NCBI GenBank assembly: GCA_002342065.1
Contig: DDPF01000003.1
Span: forward strand, 124,001 to 188,000
Length of the DNA: 64,000 bases
Reading direction: 5' to 3'
Source: Bacteroidetes bacterium UBA2475
Lineage (GTDB): Bacteria > Bacteroidota > Bacteroidia > B-17B0 > Aurantibacillaceae
In this document: positions 52,945-60,987 of the stretch, piece after piece
Position numbering within the stretch: the first letter of the stretch is position 1
Layout: every line of letters begins with the position of its first letter
Program-made: the position numbers and the translations under genes
Notes under the pieces: generated by a model
What the model was told of the DNA's origin: nothing
What the model saw: the letters and a program-made list of their open reading frames with translations, nothing else
Database searches by the model: none

Positions 52945-54909
52945 GTGGCTTTGTTTATTCTATTTTGTGGTTTTGCTTTTGGACAAAACGACAGCGCAAG
53001 CATTATTCTTAAATCAAACTTGAGCGATAGTGTTAAAATTTTAAAAATAGAAAGTATAGTTGGACGCGATGGCGGAAAACTTGAAGAAAAACTTATCCTC
53101 TGCAAACGACTGCAGGACTACGCTGAAGAAAAGAAAAGTCGTGATATTTTAGCAAAAGCCTATTGCTTATTTGGCACCACCTATTACGATTTTTCTCAAT
53201 ATGATAATGCAGTAACGTACTTGTATAAAAGTCTTCCTGTTGCGGAAGAAATGAAACTGGAACTTATACAATCTAAAGTATATAATTATCTGGGCATTAT
53301 TTATTCTGATCAGGGCAACAGTAAAAAAGCAATTTACTTTTTCAGAAAAACATATAACATAGCGGTAAAACTTAACGATCTTGGACAACAACTTACGTCG
53401 TCTAATAATCTAGGGGTAGATTATAATAATATTAATGTTCCTGATGTAGCTTTGTTTTATTTTAATAAATGTGAAATTATCCTAAAAACCCGCAATATAT
53501 ACAAATACCTGCCTTCACTTTTTGGTAATAAAATGGATAGTTACATTATATTAGGAAATAAGAAAAAAGCAAAAGAACAATTAGACTCAGTTTATAAATA
53601 TTTCAAAAAAACAGATCAGGGAAGAGAAGAACAGGTTTCGTATAACTTTTTTTCGGGCCAATACTACAAATTTATTAATGAAGATGAAAAAGCAATTCCT
53701 TTCTTTGAAAAAAATATTTCAATTATTTTACCAACCGAATTACAGGAATATCGTAAAAATTACAAGATCTTAACAGAATGTTACAAAGCTATTGGAGATT
53801 ATAAAAATTCATATAAAACTTTGATAAAATATTATGAGTATTCAGATAGTCTCGTAAACTCTGAACAAATACAGAAATCAAATGAAATAGAGAACAGTTA
53901 CAAGAATTTTAAAGTTGAGAAAGAATTAGAGATCCAAAAGTTAAACAACATTAATAAATCGTTACAATTAAAAAGAAACAAAGCATTTTTAATTTTAGTA
54001 AGTTCTTTTTCTTTATTACTTATTGGTGGCATCTTCTTCTTCTATAAATTATTCAGAGATAAGCGTAAAGCCAATGTTCTATTGGAAGAGCAAAAATCTG
54101 AGATAACTCACCAGAAAAAAGAAATTTTAGATAGTATTTATTATTCCAAACGGATACAGGAAGGTATTTTACCTACCGAAAATGAACTGAAACAAAAAGT
54201 AGGCGAGCATTTTGTATTGTACAAACCAAAAGATATTGTAAGTGGTGATTTCTATTGGGCAAGCAAAAAAATTGATGACTCCTTCTTAATCGCTTGCTGC
54301 GATTGCACGGGTCACGGTGTGCCCGGCGCCTTTATGAGTTTAGTAGCTTATTCACTTTTAAATAAAATAGATGAGGGCGATCAACACAAGAACCCTTCAG
54401 AAATTTTAAATTATTTAAATATAGAATTGCCAAGATTTTTCAAAAAAGAAGATCCAACCCAACAGATAAAAGATGGGATGGATATGAGCCTTATTGAAAT
54501 TGACCGAAAAAATTTGAAACTGAATTTTAGCGGCGCCAATAATAGTATTTATTTAATTCGCGACAGTATTTTGCAGGTAATAAAAGCCGATAAACAACCC
54601 ATTAGTGCGGATGTAGATATGCGCAAACATATTTTTAAGAATACAGAAATAGATCTTAAAAAAGGAGATGTAATTGTGATGTTCACCGATGGGTATGCCG
54701 ACCAGTTTGGCGGACCAACCGCACTAATACAGGGCAATTTATACAGACAAGGAAAAAAATTCATGTATAAACGTCTGGAAGAATTATTGATGAAACATTC
54801 TTCAGAAGATATGAAAAGCATAAAACAAAAATTAGAAGTTGCGTTAACAGAATGGCAAGGCGACCTTGAACAAATTGACGATGTTTGCCTAATAGGAATA
54901 AGAATATAA
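52945..54909 (+). CDS. TPR-containing SpoIIE family protein phosphatase
   Basis: Same design as the gene at 40321: signal peptide, periplasmic TPR repeats (about 35-310), coiled coil, one membrane helix (about 350-370), coiled coil, then a PP2C/SpoIIE domain from about 425 with SGDFYWAS, CDCTGHGVPGAFMS, IKDGMD and FTDGYADQFGG. The GTG at 52945 is the first usual start, but it gives a signal peptide with no basic residues. The frame runs upstream as RFFVKYIVALFILF..., so an ATC at 52921 is a better fit to a signal peptide. Confidence 0.92.
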   Translation: MALFILFCGFAFGQNDSASIILKSNLSDSVKILKIESIVGRDGGKLEEKLILCKRLQDYAEEKKSRDILAKAYCLFGTTYYDFSQYDNAVTYLYKSLPVAEEMKLELIQSKVYNYLGIIYSDQGNSKKAIYFFRKTYNIAVKLNDLGQQLTSSNNLGVDYNNINVPDVALFYFNKCEIILKTRNIYKYLPSLFGNKMDSYIILGNKKKAKEQLDSVYKYFKKTDQGREEQVSYNFFSGQYYKFINEDEKAIPFFEKNISIILPTELQEYRKNYKILTECYKAIGDYKNSYKTLIKYYEYSDSLVNSEQIQKSNEIENSYKNFKVEKELEIQKLNNINKSLQLKRNKAFLILVSSFSLLLIGGIFFFYKLFRDKRKANVLLEEQKSEITHQKKEILDSIYYSKRIQEGILPTENELKQKVGEHFVLYKPKDIVSGDFYWASKKIDDSFLIACCDCTGHGVPGAFMSLVAYSLLNKIDEGDQHKNPSEILNYLNIELPRFFKKEDPTQQIKDGMDMSLIEIDRKNLKLNFSGANNSIYLIRDSILQVIKADKQPISADVDMRKHIFKNTEIDLKKGDVIVMFTDGYADQFGGPTALIQGNLYRQGKKFMYKRLEELLMKHSSEDMKSIKQKLEVALTEWQGDLEQIDDVCLIGIRI

Positions 54910-54978
54910 TAAGGCAAACGAGTCAGTTTATCCTGAGCTTGTCGAAGGAATGTTTGCTTAATTGGAATAAGAATTTAA
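54881..54978. repeat. 29-bp direct repeat flanking a CCTGAGCTTGTCGAAGG element
   Basis: 54881-54909 (the last codons of the phosphatase gene) and 54950-54978 are the same 29 bp with 3 differences, 69 bp apart. Between them lies TCCTGAGCTTGTCGAAGGA (54931-54949), a common dispersed intergenic motif of bacteria. The element appears to have entered at the gene end with duplication of the target. Confidence 0.7.
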
Positions 54979-54979
54979 G

Positions 54980-55315
54980 ATGGCTGAGAAAGATTTTTTT
55001 CAAATGGTTTACCAGGTAGTGCGTTTAATTCCAAAAGGCAGGGTTACAAGTTATGGCGCTATTGCTGCCTATCTTGGTGCCAAATCTTCTTCGCGTGTAG
55101 TTGGTTATGCTATGAATGGCGCTCATAATGTAAAGCCAAAAGTGCCTGCACACAGGGTTGTAAATAGAAATGGATTATTAACCGGTAAACATCATTTTGA
55201 TACTCCATACCAAATGCAAGAATTATTAGAGAAAGAAAAAATAAAAGTAAAGGATGATAAGGTTGTTGATTTTAAAAAAATTTATTGGGATCCGTTTGTA
55301 GAACTTAAGTTATAA
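54980..55315 (+). CDS. Alkyltransferase-like protein (ATL, MGMT family)
   Basis: A 111-aa protein with the MGMT C-terminal DNA-binding fold (FFQMVYQVVRLIPKGRVTSYGAIAAYLGAKSSSRVVGYAMNG). The active-site motif PCHRV is replaced by PAHRVVNRNG (Cys to Ala), so it cannot accept alkyl groups. ATL proteins instead bind O6-alkylguanine and hand it to nucleotide excision repair. It begins 2 bp after the repeat copy at 54950-54978. Confidence 0.92.
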   Translation: MAEKDFFQMVYQVVRLIPKGRVTSYGAIAAYLGAKSSSRVVGYAMNGAHNVKPKVPAHRVVNRNGLLTGKHHFDTPYQMQELLEKEKIKVKDDKVVDFKKIYWDPFVELKL

Positions 55316-55356
55316 GTTAATAGGAAATAGTTATTAGGTTGCGGCAATTTATAGAA

Positions 55357-56049
55357 ATGAAAAGATCCTGGAGTGTACTACTATTTATTTTGACAATTAT
55401 TTGTTCGTGCTCAGACAATGAGCCAAACAATCATCAAACTAAAAAAACAACTGATATTTATTCAGAAAAATATTTTGGTATCTCTATTGAAAATGATCAA
55501 AGACAGGGTTCTCAATATATTGATTCGTTGGGAACTGAGTATTTTTACCTGTGTAAAAAAATTACCCTTAGTAATGACACAACTGTTCCAATAGACTTAA
55601 AAATCTCCTTCTCAAAAGAATATAATAATATACGTGCAAACAATGGTCTTAAATCAAAGGTATTTTTGCTACCAAAAGAGTTGACTTCAGATGAGCAACA
55701 GTTTAATGTGACCATGTCAAAAGAAATAAAATTTGATTTAGGCATGACAAAAGAATTAAAAAGCTTTTTAAATATTGGTTTAGAAACAGTTTCGTTAAAT
55801 AGGACACTAAACCCAAAAGAAAAATGTGTGATGCGTTTTGGCATACTAACGGACGTCAAATACATAAGGGACCTCAAATATCCACAACCTAATTATTTCG
55901 GATTAAAATTAAAAACGAACAACTATGCCCAGGACAGCCGTATAGCGAAAGGAGATTTAATTGATAAGCAATTGATTTTACCATTGGTGTTATATCTTGA
56001 CAATCCTTATGCTATACCATGTGGACAAATTTCATTTCCTGGTAAATAA
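55357..56049 (+). CDS. Hypothetical lipoprotein
   Basis: A 230-aa protein from the ATG at 55357 (MKRSWSVLLFILTIICSC, lipobox ending at Cys16 or Cys18). A TTG 18 bp upstream is less likely. The mature part is a beta-rich domain (YFYLCKKITLSNDTTVPIDLKISFSKEY). No family recognised. It follows the ATL gene by 41 bp and may be co-transcribed. Confidence 0.65.
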   Translation: MKRSWSVLLFILTIICSCSDNEPNNHQTKKTTDIYSEKYFGISIENDQRQGSQYIDSLGTEYFYLCKKITLSNDTTVPIDLKISFSKEYNNIRANNGLKSKVFLLPKELTSDEQQFNVTMSKEIKFDLGMTKELKSFLNIGLETVSLNRTLNPKEKCVMRFGILTDVKYIRDLKYPQPNYFGLKLKTNNYAQDSRIAKGDLIDKQLILPLVLYLDNPYAIPCGQISFPGK

Positions 56050-56084
56050 GTTTAATCTTGCAACTGTCGCCTAATAACTATTAA

Positions 56085-57143
56085 CTAATCCCTATTAACC
56101 AAGTAGACAGCTCCCCCCACACCATCACTCTTAGCCCCGGTAACAGAACTCAAGGTATTTGTTTGTTCACTCAATCGTAAATAACCCAAAAAAGCAAAGA
56201 TCAAAGCCTCTTTAAAATTTATTGTTTGTGCATCAGGAATAACAATTTCAGCTTTTGTTTTTTCACTGATCAATTCAATTAAGTATTTATTAAATGCGCC
56301 GCCGCCGGTTACTAATACTTTTGCAATTTTATTTTTATTCAAATCGTTTGCAATTATTTGAGCAATATGTTCTGTTGCCGTTGCTAATAAATTATTTAGT
56401 TTTACCCTGCTTTTCTCAATACGTTTTAAAATATTTTCAGAGAACCATTCCCTGCCAATAGACTTTGCTCCTGTTTTTGAATAATATTCTAAACCGTTTA
56501 GTTCCTTTAAAAGTTTTGCATTTACTTTTCCCGATCTTGCTATTTTTCCATCTTTATCAAAAGCCTTTCCTGTTCTTTCTGCTAAATAATTTAAGAACAT
56601 ATTGGCTTCACAAATATCATAAGCAATTCGTTTTTCTTTTTTGTCGAACGAAATGTTTGCGATGCCACCAATATTTAAACAGGCGTCGTAATTTCCAAAC
56701 AATAATTTATCTCCAATAGGCACTAAAGGCGCACCTTGTCCGCCATTAGCAACATCCAAACTTCTAAAATCGCAAACCGTGGTTGTTTTTGTTATAGCAG
56801 CTATGGTGGCGCCACAACCAATTTGTGTACTAAATCCCAATTCCGGTTTGTGAAAAACGGTGTGTCCATGAGAGGCAATGGCCTTTGGTTTTCTACTGGT
56901 CTTCTTTAAAAATCTGTTTATTTCTTCGCCTATCAGTTTTCCATAAGAAGCATTAATTGAAGCGTATTGCAATGCTTTAAAGCTATGCACCTGCTTTAAA
57001 GTGCTGGCGCACAATTGCGTATAGGTAATTGTTTCTGCTTTTAAGATCCTGTATTTGTATTTACCATTTTTGCATTCAAACTCGCACAGGGCAAGGTCGA
57101 GCCCATCGAGCGAGGTGCCACTCATTAGTCCTAAAATGGTCAT
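56085..57143 (-). CDS. anmK: Anhydro-N-acetylmuramic acid kinase
   Basis: Phosphorylates 1,6-anhydro-MurNAc with ring opening to give MurNAc-6-phosphate in peptidoglycan recycling. The ATG at 57143 gives 352 aa, the usual length. It starts with MTILGLMSGTSLDGLDLALCEF, the family's nucleotide-binding start. ASHGHTVFHKP, CDFRSLDVANGGQGAPLVP, CLNIGGIANIS and VLVTGGGAFNKYLI are the further family motifs. Confidence 0.95.
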   Translation of the reverse strand: MTILGLMSGTSLDGLDLALCEFECKNGKYKYRILKAETITYTQLCASTLKQVHSFKALQYASINASYGKLIGEEINRFLKKTSRKPKAIASHGHTVFHKPELGFSTQIGCGATIAAITKTTTVCDFRSLDVANGGQGAPLVPIGDKLLFGNYDACLNIGGIANISFDKKEKRIAYDICEANMFLNYLAERTGKAFDKDGKIARSGKVNAKLLKELNGLEYYSKTGAKSIGREWFSENILKRIEKSRVKLNNLLATATEHIAQIIANDLNKNKIAKVLVTGGGAFNKYLIELISEKTKAEIVIPDAQTINFKEALIFAFLGYLRLSEQTNTLSSVTGAKSDGVGGAVYLVNRD

Positions 57144-57172
57144 TTTATGTGTGTTTCCTTTATTCAATTTTG

Positions 57173-57203
57173 TTGTTTTGGTAGTCTAAATCGCATATAT
57201 TTG
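57173..57203 (+). promoter_or_regulatory. Promoter of the acyl-CoA dehydrogenase gene
   Basis: TTG (57173-57175), 20 bp, TATATTTG (57196-57203), 41 bp before the ATG. The spacing is the same as at 35113, 58478 and 59812. Confidence 0.65.
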
Positions 57204-57244
57204 CAACATCACAAAAATAGTATAAACATTAAAATATAAATATA

Positions 57245-58384
57245 ATGCATTTTGAATTATCTGAAGAGCACTTAATGATCCAAAAAGCGGCACGCGAGTT
57301 TGCACAATCTGAATTAAAGCCGGGTGTAATAGAACGCGATGAGCACCAGAAATTCCCAACCGAGCAGATCAAAAAGATGGGTGAGCTGGGGTTTATGGGT
57401 ATGATGGTTGACCCTAAGTACGGTGGTGGCGGAATGGATGCGATTTCTTACGTTTTAGCAATGGAAGAAATTTCAAAAATAGATGCTTCGGCCAGTGTTG
57501 TAATGAGTGTAAACAATTCATTAGTTTGCTGGGGTTTAGAAACATTTGGAAACGAAGAACAAAAGCAAAAATATTTAGTGCCTTTAGCAAAAGGAGAAAA
57601 AATAGGCGCCTTCTGTTTATCAGAACCTGAAGCAGGATCTGATGCAACTTCTCAAAGAACTACTGCTATTGATATGGGCGACCATTATTTATTGAACGGA
57701 ACAAAGAATTGGATCACAAACGGTAGCAGCGCATCAACCTATTTGGTTATTGCACAAACAAATGTAGAAGCCGGACATCGTGGCATTAATGCTTTAATTG
57801 TAGAAAAAGGTTTGCCGGGATTTACAATTGGGCCAAAAGAAAATAAAATGGGAATACGTGGTAGCGATACACATTCATTAATGTTTGATAATGTTAAAGT
57901 ACCAAAAGAAAACCGTATTGGTGAAGATGGATTTGGTTTTAAATTTGCCATGAAAACATTAAGTGGCGGCCGTATTGGTATTGCCTCACAGGCATTAGGA
58001 ATTGCAAGTGGTGCTTACGAATTAGCATTAGCATATTCAAAAGAACGTAAAGCTTTTGGAAAAGAAATTTGTAATCACCAGGCCATACAATTTAAATTGG
58101 CCGATATGGCAACACGTATTGAAGCGTCACGTTTATTGATTTACCGTTCGGCTTGGTTAAAAGATCAGCATTTACCATTAGATAAAGAAAGCGCCATGGC
58201 AAAAGTGTTTGCAAGTGAAACAGCTATGTGGGTAACTACAGAGGCGGTGCAGGTACATGGTGGTTATGGCTATGTAAAAGAATATCATGTAGAGCGTTTA
58301 ATGCGCGACGCAAAGATCACTCAGATATATGAAGGTACCAGCGAAGTGCAGCGTATTGTAATTTCGCGACAAGTGTTAGCTTAA
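57245..58384 (+). CDS. Acyl-CoA dehydrogenase (short-chain, butyryl-CoA type)
   Basis: A FAD enzyme that puts a double bond into acyl-CoA during fatty acid beta-oxidation. At 379 aa it is of family length. Motifs are FCLSEPEAGSDATSQRTTA, NGTKNWITNGSSASTYLV and the C-terminal catalytic-Glu segment QIYEGTSEVQRIVISRQVL. The position of the Glu and the length fit the short-chain (butyryl-CoA) branch. Monocistronic with its own promoter and terminator. Confidence 0.95.
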   Translation: MHFELSEEHLMIQKAAREFAQSELKPGVIERDEHQKFPTEQIKKMGELGFMGMMVDPKYGGGGMDAISYVLAMEEISKIDASASVVMSVNNSLVCWGLETFGNEEQKQKYLVPLAKGEKIGAFCLSEPEAGSDATSQRTTAIDMGDHYLLNGTKNWITNGSSASTYLVIAQTNVEAGHRGINALIVEKGLPGFTIGPKENKMGIRGSDTHSLMFDNVKVPKENRIGEDGFGFKFAMKTLSGGRIGIASQALGIASGAYELALAYSKERKAFGKEICNHQAIQFKLADMATRIEASRLLIYRSAWLKDQHLPLDKESAMAKVFASETAMWVTTEAVQVHGGYGYVKEYHVERLMRDAKITQIYEGTSEVQRIVISRQVLA

Positions 58385-58406
58385 TTATTTTCTTACTATT
58401 ATTTTT

Positions 58407-58440
58407 AAAAGCCTCTTTATTAATTTAAAGGGGCTTTTTT
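58407..58440 (+). terminator. Terminator of the acyl-CoA dehydrogenase gene
   Basis: AAAAGCCTCTTTA pairs with TTAAAGGGGCTTTT (one G-T), followed by a T run; about 22 bp after the stop. Confidence 0.85.
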
Positions 58441-58459
58441 ATTTCCTGTCATTTTTTAA

Positions 58460-58508
58460 AATACCTCTTTTTAGGTATTGTTTAGAATGCATCTAAATAA
58501 GATATTTG
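58460..58508 (+). promoter_or_regulatory. Promoter with palindromic operator, DUF4856 gene
   Basis: The palindrome AATACCTCTTTTTAGGTATT (58460-58479, 7-bp arms) overlaps the -33 TTG (58478-58480). After 20 bp comes GATATTTG (58501-58508), a near match to TAnnTTTG. The same palindrome, overlap and spacing recur at 59794-59842. Binding of a dimeric repressor would block RNA polymerase. Confidence 0.75.
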
Positions 58509-58543
58509 CCTTATAATAATTATCCAAACTTTAAAAACATATA

Positions 58544-59692
58544 ATGAAAAACTTAACTTATCTAAGTACGCTTGCACTTGCCTGCTTATTATCTGCCAGC
58601 AGTTGCAAAAAAGACACTGTAGAACCTCAGCCGGAGCCCGAACCAACACCAGTTCCAACTACACCATCATACAACATTCCAACTTCTTACAATTTTTCAA
58701 ATAGTAGTGCAACTGTTACTTCAACACAACGCATTGCAATGCTTGGCGAATTGACTACATATATTCGTTCAACACATACAATGACAACTGCTACGCAACC
58801 AACTATAACTGCGCAGAAATTAAAAGACATGTATGCAAATGCAAATAGTCAGTTTACGGCCAGCGCTCTTAATTCGAGCGGTATTCAATTAAAAGATAAA
58901 ACAGGTAACACGCTTAATTTTCAAACAATATTAGATGCCAGCTTTGATGATGCACAATTTGCGAGCATTGCCTCAGCAGTTAACCCAACATCAACAACAG
59001 CTTCAAGCGGTGTAAAAGGAAAATTAGTTTCTCCTGCGCGCGCTATTTTAGTTGATGGAAATGGTTTTGAATATAAAGAAGTTGCAGAAAAAGGACTTAT
59101 GGGTGCAGTATTTTATTACCAGGCTACAACTCTTTTATCAACCATAGGAGCACTTGACAATACTACTTTAACATTAGTAAATGGCGCAACTGCACAAGAA
59201 AGAGCATGGGACGAAGCCTTTGGTTATTTTGGTGTACCGGTTGATTTTCCAACTAATCTTACCGGACTTAAAAACTGGGGAACCTATTGTAATGCAGTTA
59301 ACGTTGCTATTGGTTCAAACGCTTTAATTATGAATGCATTTTTAAAAGGGCGTGCAGCAATTGTTAATAAAGACACAGTAGGACGTAACGCTGCACGTAC
59401 AGCAGTTATTACTAACTGGGAAAAAGTTGCTGCCGCAAAATGCATCAGTTATTTAAAAAGCGCAAAAAACAATTTATCAGATGCGGCCACATTACACCAT
59501 AATTTATCAGAGGGTTATGGCTTTGTAACGGGTTTTCAATACAACCCTTCAAAAACCATCTCTAACGCAGATATTACAATATTGCTTAATTATTTTGGCA
59601 CCAATCTTTACAATATGCCAACTGCAAACATAGATCTTGCAATTGCTAAATTAGAAACAGTGTTTGGTTTGAATGCCTCACTTATTCCTTAA
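58544..59692 (+). CDS. DUF4856 domain lipoprotein
   Basis: A 382-aa lipoprotein (LSTLALACLLSASSC, lipid Cys at residue 21), then a Glu/Pro/Thr-rich linker (PQPEPEPTPVPTTPSYNIP), then the DUF4856 domain (residues about 45-382), mostly helical. Members are outer-membrane-associated lipoproteins of unknown biochemical role, often beside imelysin-like genes. Here it is the first gene of the cluster with imelysin, HTTM and a TonB-dependent receptor, with its own operator and terminator. A role in metal binding or uptake is inference. Confidence 0.85.
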   Translation: MKNLTYLSTLALACLLSASSCKKDTVEPQPEPEPTPVPTTPSYNIPTSYNFSNSSATVTSTQRIAMLGELTTYIRSTHTMTTATQPTITAQKLKDMYANANSQFTASALNSSGIQLKDKTGNTLNFQTILDASFDDAQFASIASAVNPTSTTASSGVKGKLVSPARAILVDGNGFEYKEVAEKGLMGAVFYYQATTLLSTIGALDNTTLTLVNGATAQERAWDEAFGYFGVPVDFPTNLTGLKNWGTYCNAVNVAIGSNALIMNAFLKGRAAIVNKDTVGRNAARTAVITNWEKVAAAKCISYLKSAKNNLSDAATLHHNLSEGYGFVTGFQYNPSKTISNADITILLNYFGTNLYNMPTANIDLAIAKLETVFGLNASLIP

Positions 59693-59713
59693 TATTTAAT
59701 TATTTTTCTTTTT

Positions 59714-59744
59714 AAAAAGCGCTGATTTTACAGCGCTTTTTTTA
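59714..59744 (+). terminator. Terminator of the DUF4856 gene
   Basis: AAAAGCGCTG-ATTTTA-CAGCGCTTTT followed by TTTATT; 22 bp after the stop. The imelysin gene downstream has its own promoter. Confidence 0.9.
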
Positions 59745-59793
59745 TTGTTATAATTTTATTAAATTATTGATAATCAGTTATTATACATAAGAA

Positions 59794-59842
59794 AATACCG
59801 CTTTTGAGGTATTGATATAAACAGCTATAAATCGCAAATTTG
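59794..59842 (+). promoter_or_regulatory. Promoter with palindromic operator, imelysin operon
   Basis: AATACCGCTTTTGAGGTATT (59794-59813) has the same AATACC-N8-GGTATT arms as the site at 58460. TTG (59812-59814) overlaps its right arm, and CAAATTTG (59835-59842) follows after exactly 20 bp. Confidence 0.75.
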
Positions 59843-59859
59843 CACACTATCTGCACTTC

Positions 59860-60987
59860 ATGAAATTAAAAGGCAATACATTTATTTTAAACGTTATTTT
59901 AGCAACACTATTTTTTATTGCCTGCGATAAAAAAAAGATAGATAAAATAGATGAAGAAGATACGTCTTTTGATAAGCCAGCAATGCTAGCAAACTATGCC
60001 GATAATGTTATTGTTCCCAATTTTCAATCTTTTAAAATTTCAGTAGACTCATTAGTTAGTTCATTCAACACATTTATTCAAACTAAATCTGTTAGCGATC
60101 TTACCGCGCTTCGCCAAAAATATATTACTGCAACTTCAAAGTTTCAACATATTTCTACTTTTGAATTTGGTCCGTCAGAATCCGAGATCGTTCGTTCTAA
60201 TTTTAATACCTATCCTACCAATACCGTTCAAATAAATTCAAACATTACTTCCGGCTCATACAATTTAGGAACTGTTAGTAACCTTGATGCAAAAGGATTT
60301 CCAGCGCTGGATTATTTATTATTTGGAAAAAATGAAACCGATGCTTCGCTTATCGCTTTATTTGATACAGATCCAAAAGCTACAAACAGAATTGCGTATG
60401 CAACTGCCTGTTTAAGTGAGATACAAATAAAAACAAATTCTGTTTTAAACAGCTGGAACAATACTTATAAAAATACCTTTACTTCATCAACAGGTTCGCA
60501 GATCGGTAGTTCTTTAGGACTGCTGGTTAATCAACTTAATTTTGAAGTTGATCTTTTAAAGAACGGCAAGATCGGAATTCCTTTAGGAAAAAAATCTTTA
60601 GGTGTTACGCTTCCCGAAAAATGTGAATCTTATTATGCAAATAACATTTCAGTTAAACTGGCAAAAGAATGTTTATTAAATATTGAAGATGTTTATCTTG
60701 GGCGCACTACTTCTGGTGTTAATGGTAAAGGTCTTGACGATTACCTTGAACATTTAAAAGCAATGCATGGCTCTGAAACATTAAACGATGCCATAAAAAA
60801 TCAATTTACCATTACAAAAGCAAAATTAGATCTTGTTGCTGAACCTTTGTCATCATCTGTAAACAATGCCACTTCAACTGTAGATGCAGCTTACCTAGAA
60901 TTGGTAAAATTATTAGTGTTATTAAAAACTGATATGCCATCAGCATTAGGAATTGTTATTACTTACCAGGACGGAGACGGTGATTAA
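59860..60987 (+). CDS. Imelysin family lipoprotein (IrpA/EfeO-M75 fold)
   Basis: A 375-aa lipoprotein (NVILATLFFIAC, Cys22). Residues about 40-375 form the imelysin helical fold: QSFKISVDSLVSSFNTFI, then FGPSESEI, AKGFPALDYLLFG and TTSGVNGKGLDDYLEHL. The usual GxHxxE metal motif of the family reads GFPALD here, so the His is missing and metal binding must use other residues if it occurs. Imelysin-like proteins such as IrpA and EfeO are involved in iron uptake. The HTTM gene overlaps its end by 8 bp. Confidence 0.9.
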   Translation: MKLKGNTFILNVILATLFFIACDKKKIDKIDEEDTSFDKPAMLANYADNVIVPNFQSFKISVDSLVSSFNTFIQTKSVSDLTALRQKYITATSKFQHISTFEFGPSESEIVRSNFNTYPTNTVQINSNITSGSYNLGTVSNLDAKGFPALDYLLFGKNETDASLIALFDTDPKATNRIAYATACLSEIQIKTNSVLNSWNNTYKNTFTSSTGSQIGSSLGLLVNQLNFEVDLLKNGKIGIPLGKKSLGVTLPEKCESYYANNISVKLAKECLLNIEDVYLGRTTSGVNGKGLDDYLEHLKAMHGSETLNDAIKNQFTITKAKLDLVAEPLSSSVNNATSTVDAAYLELVKLLVLLKTDMPSALGIVITYQDGDGD

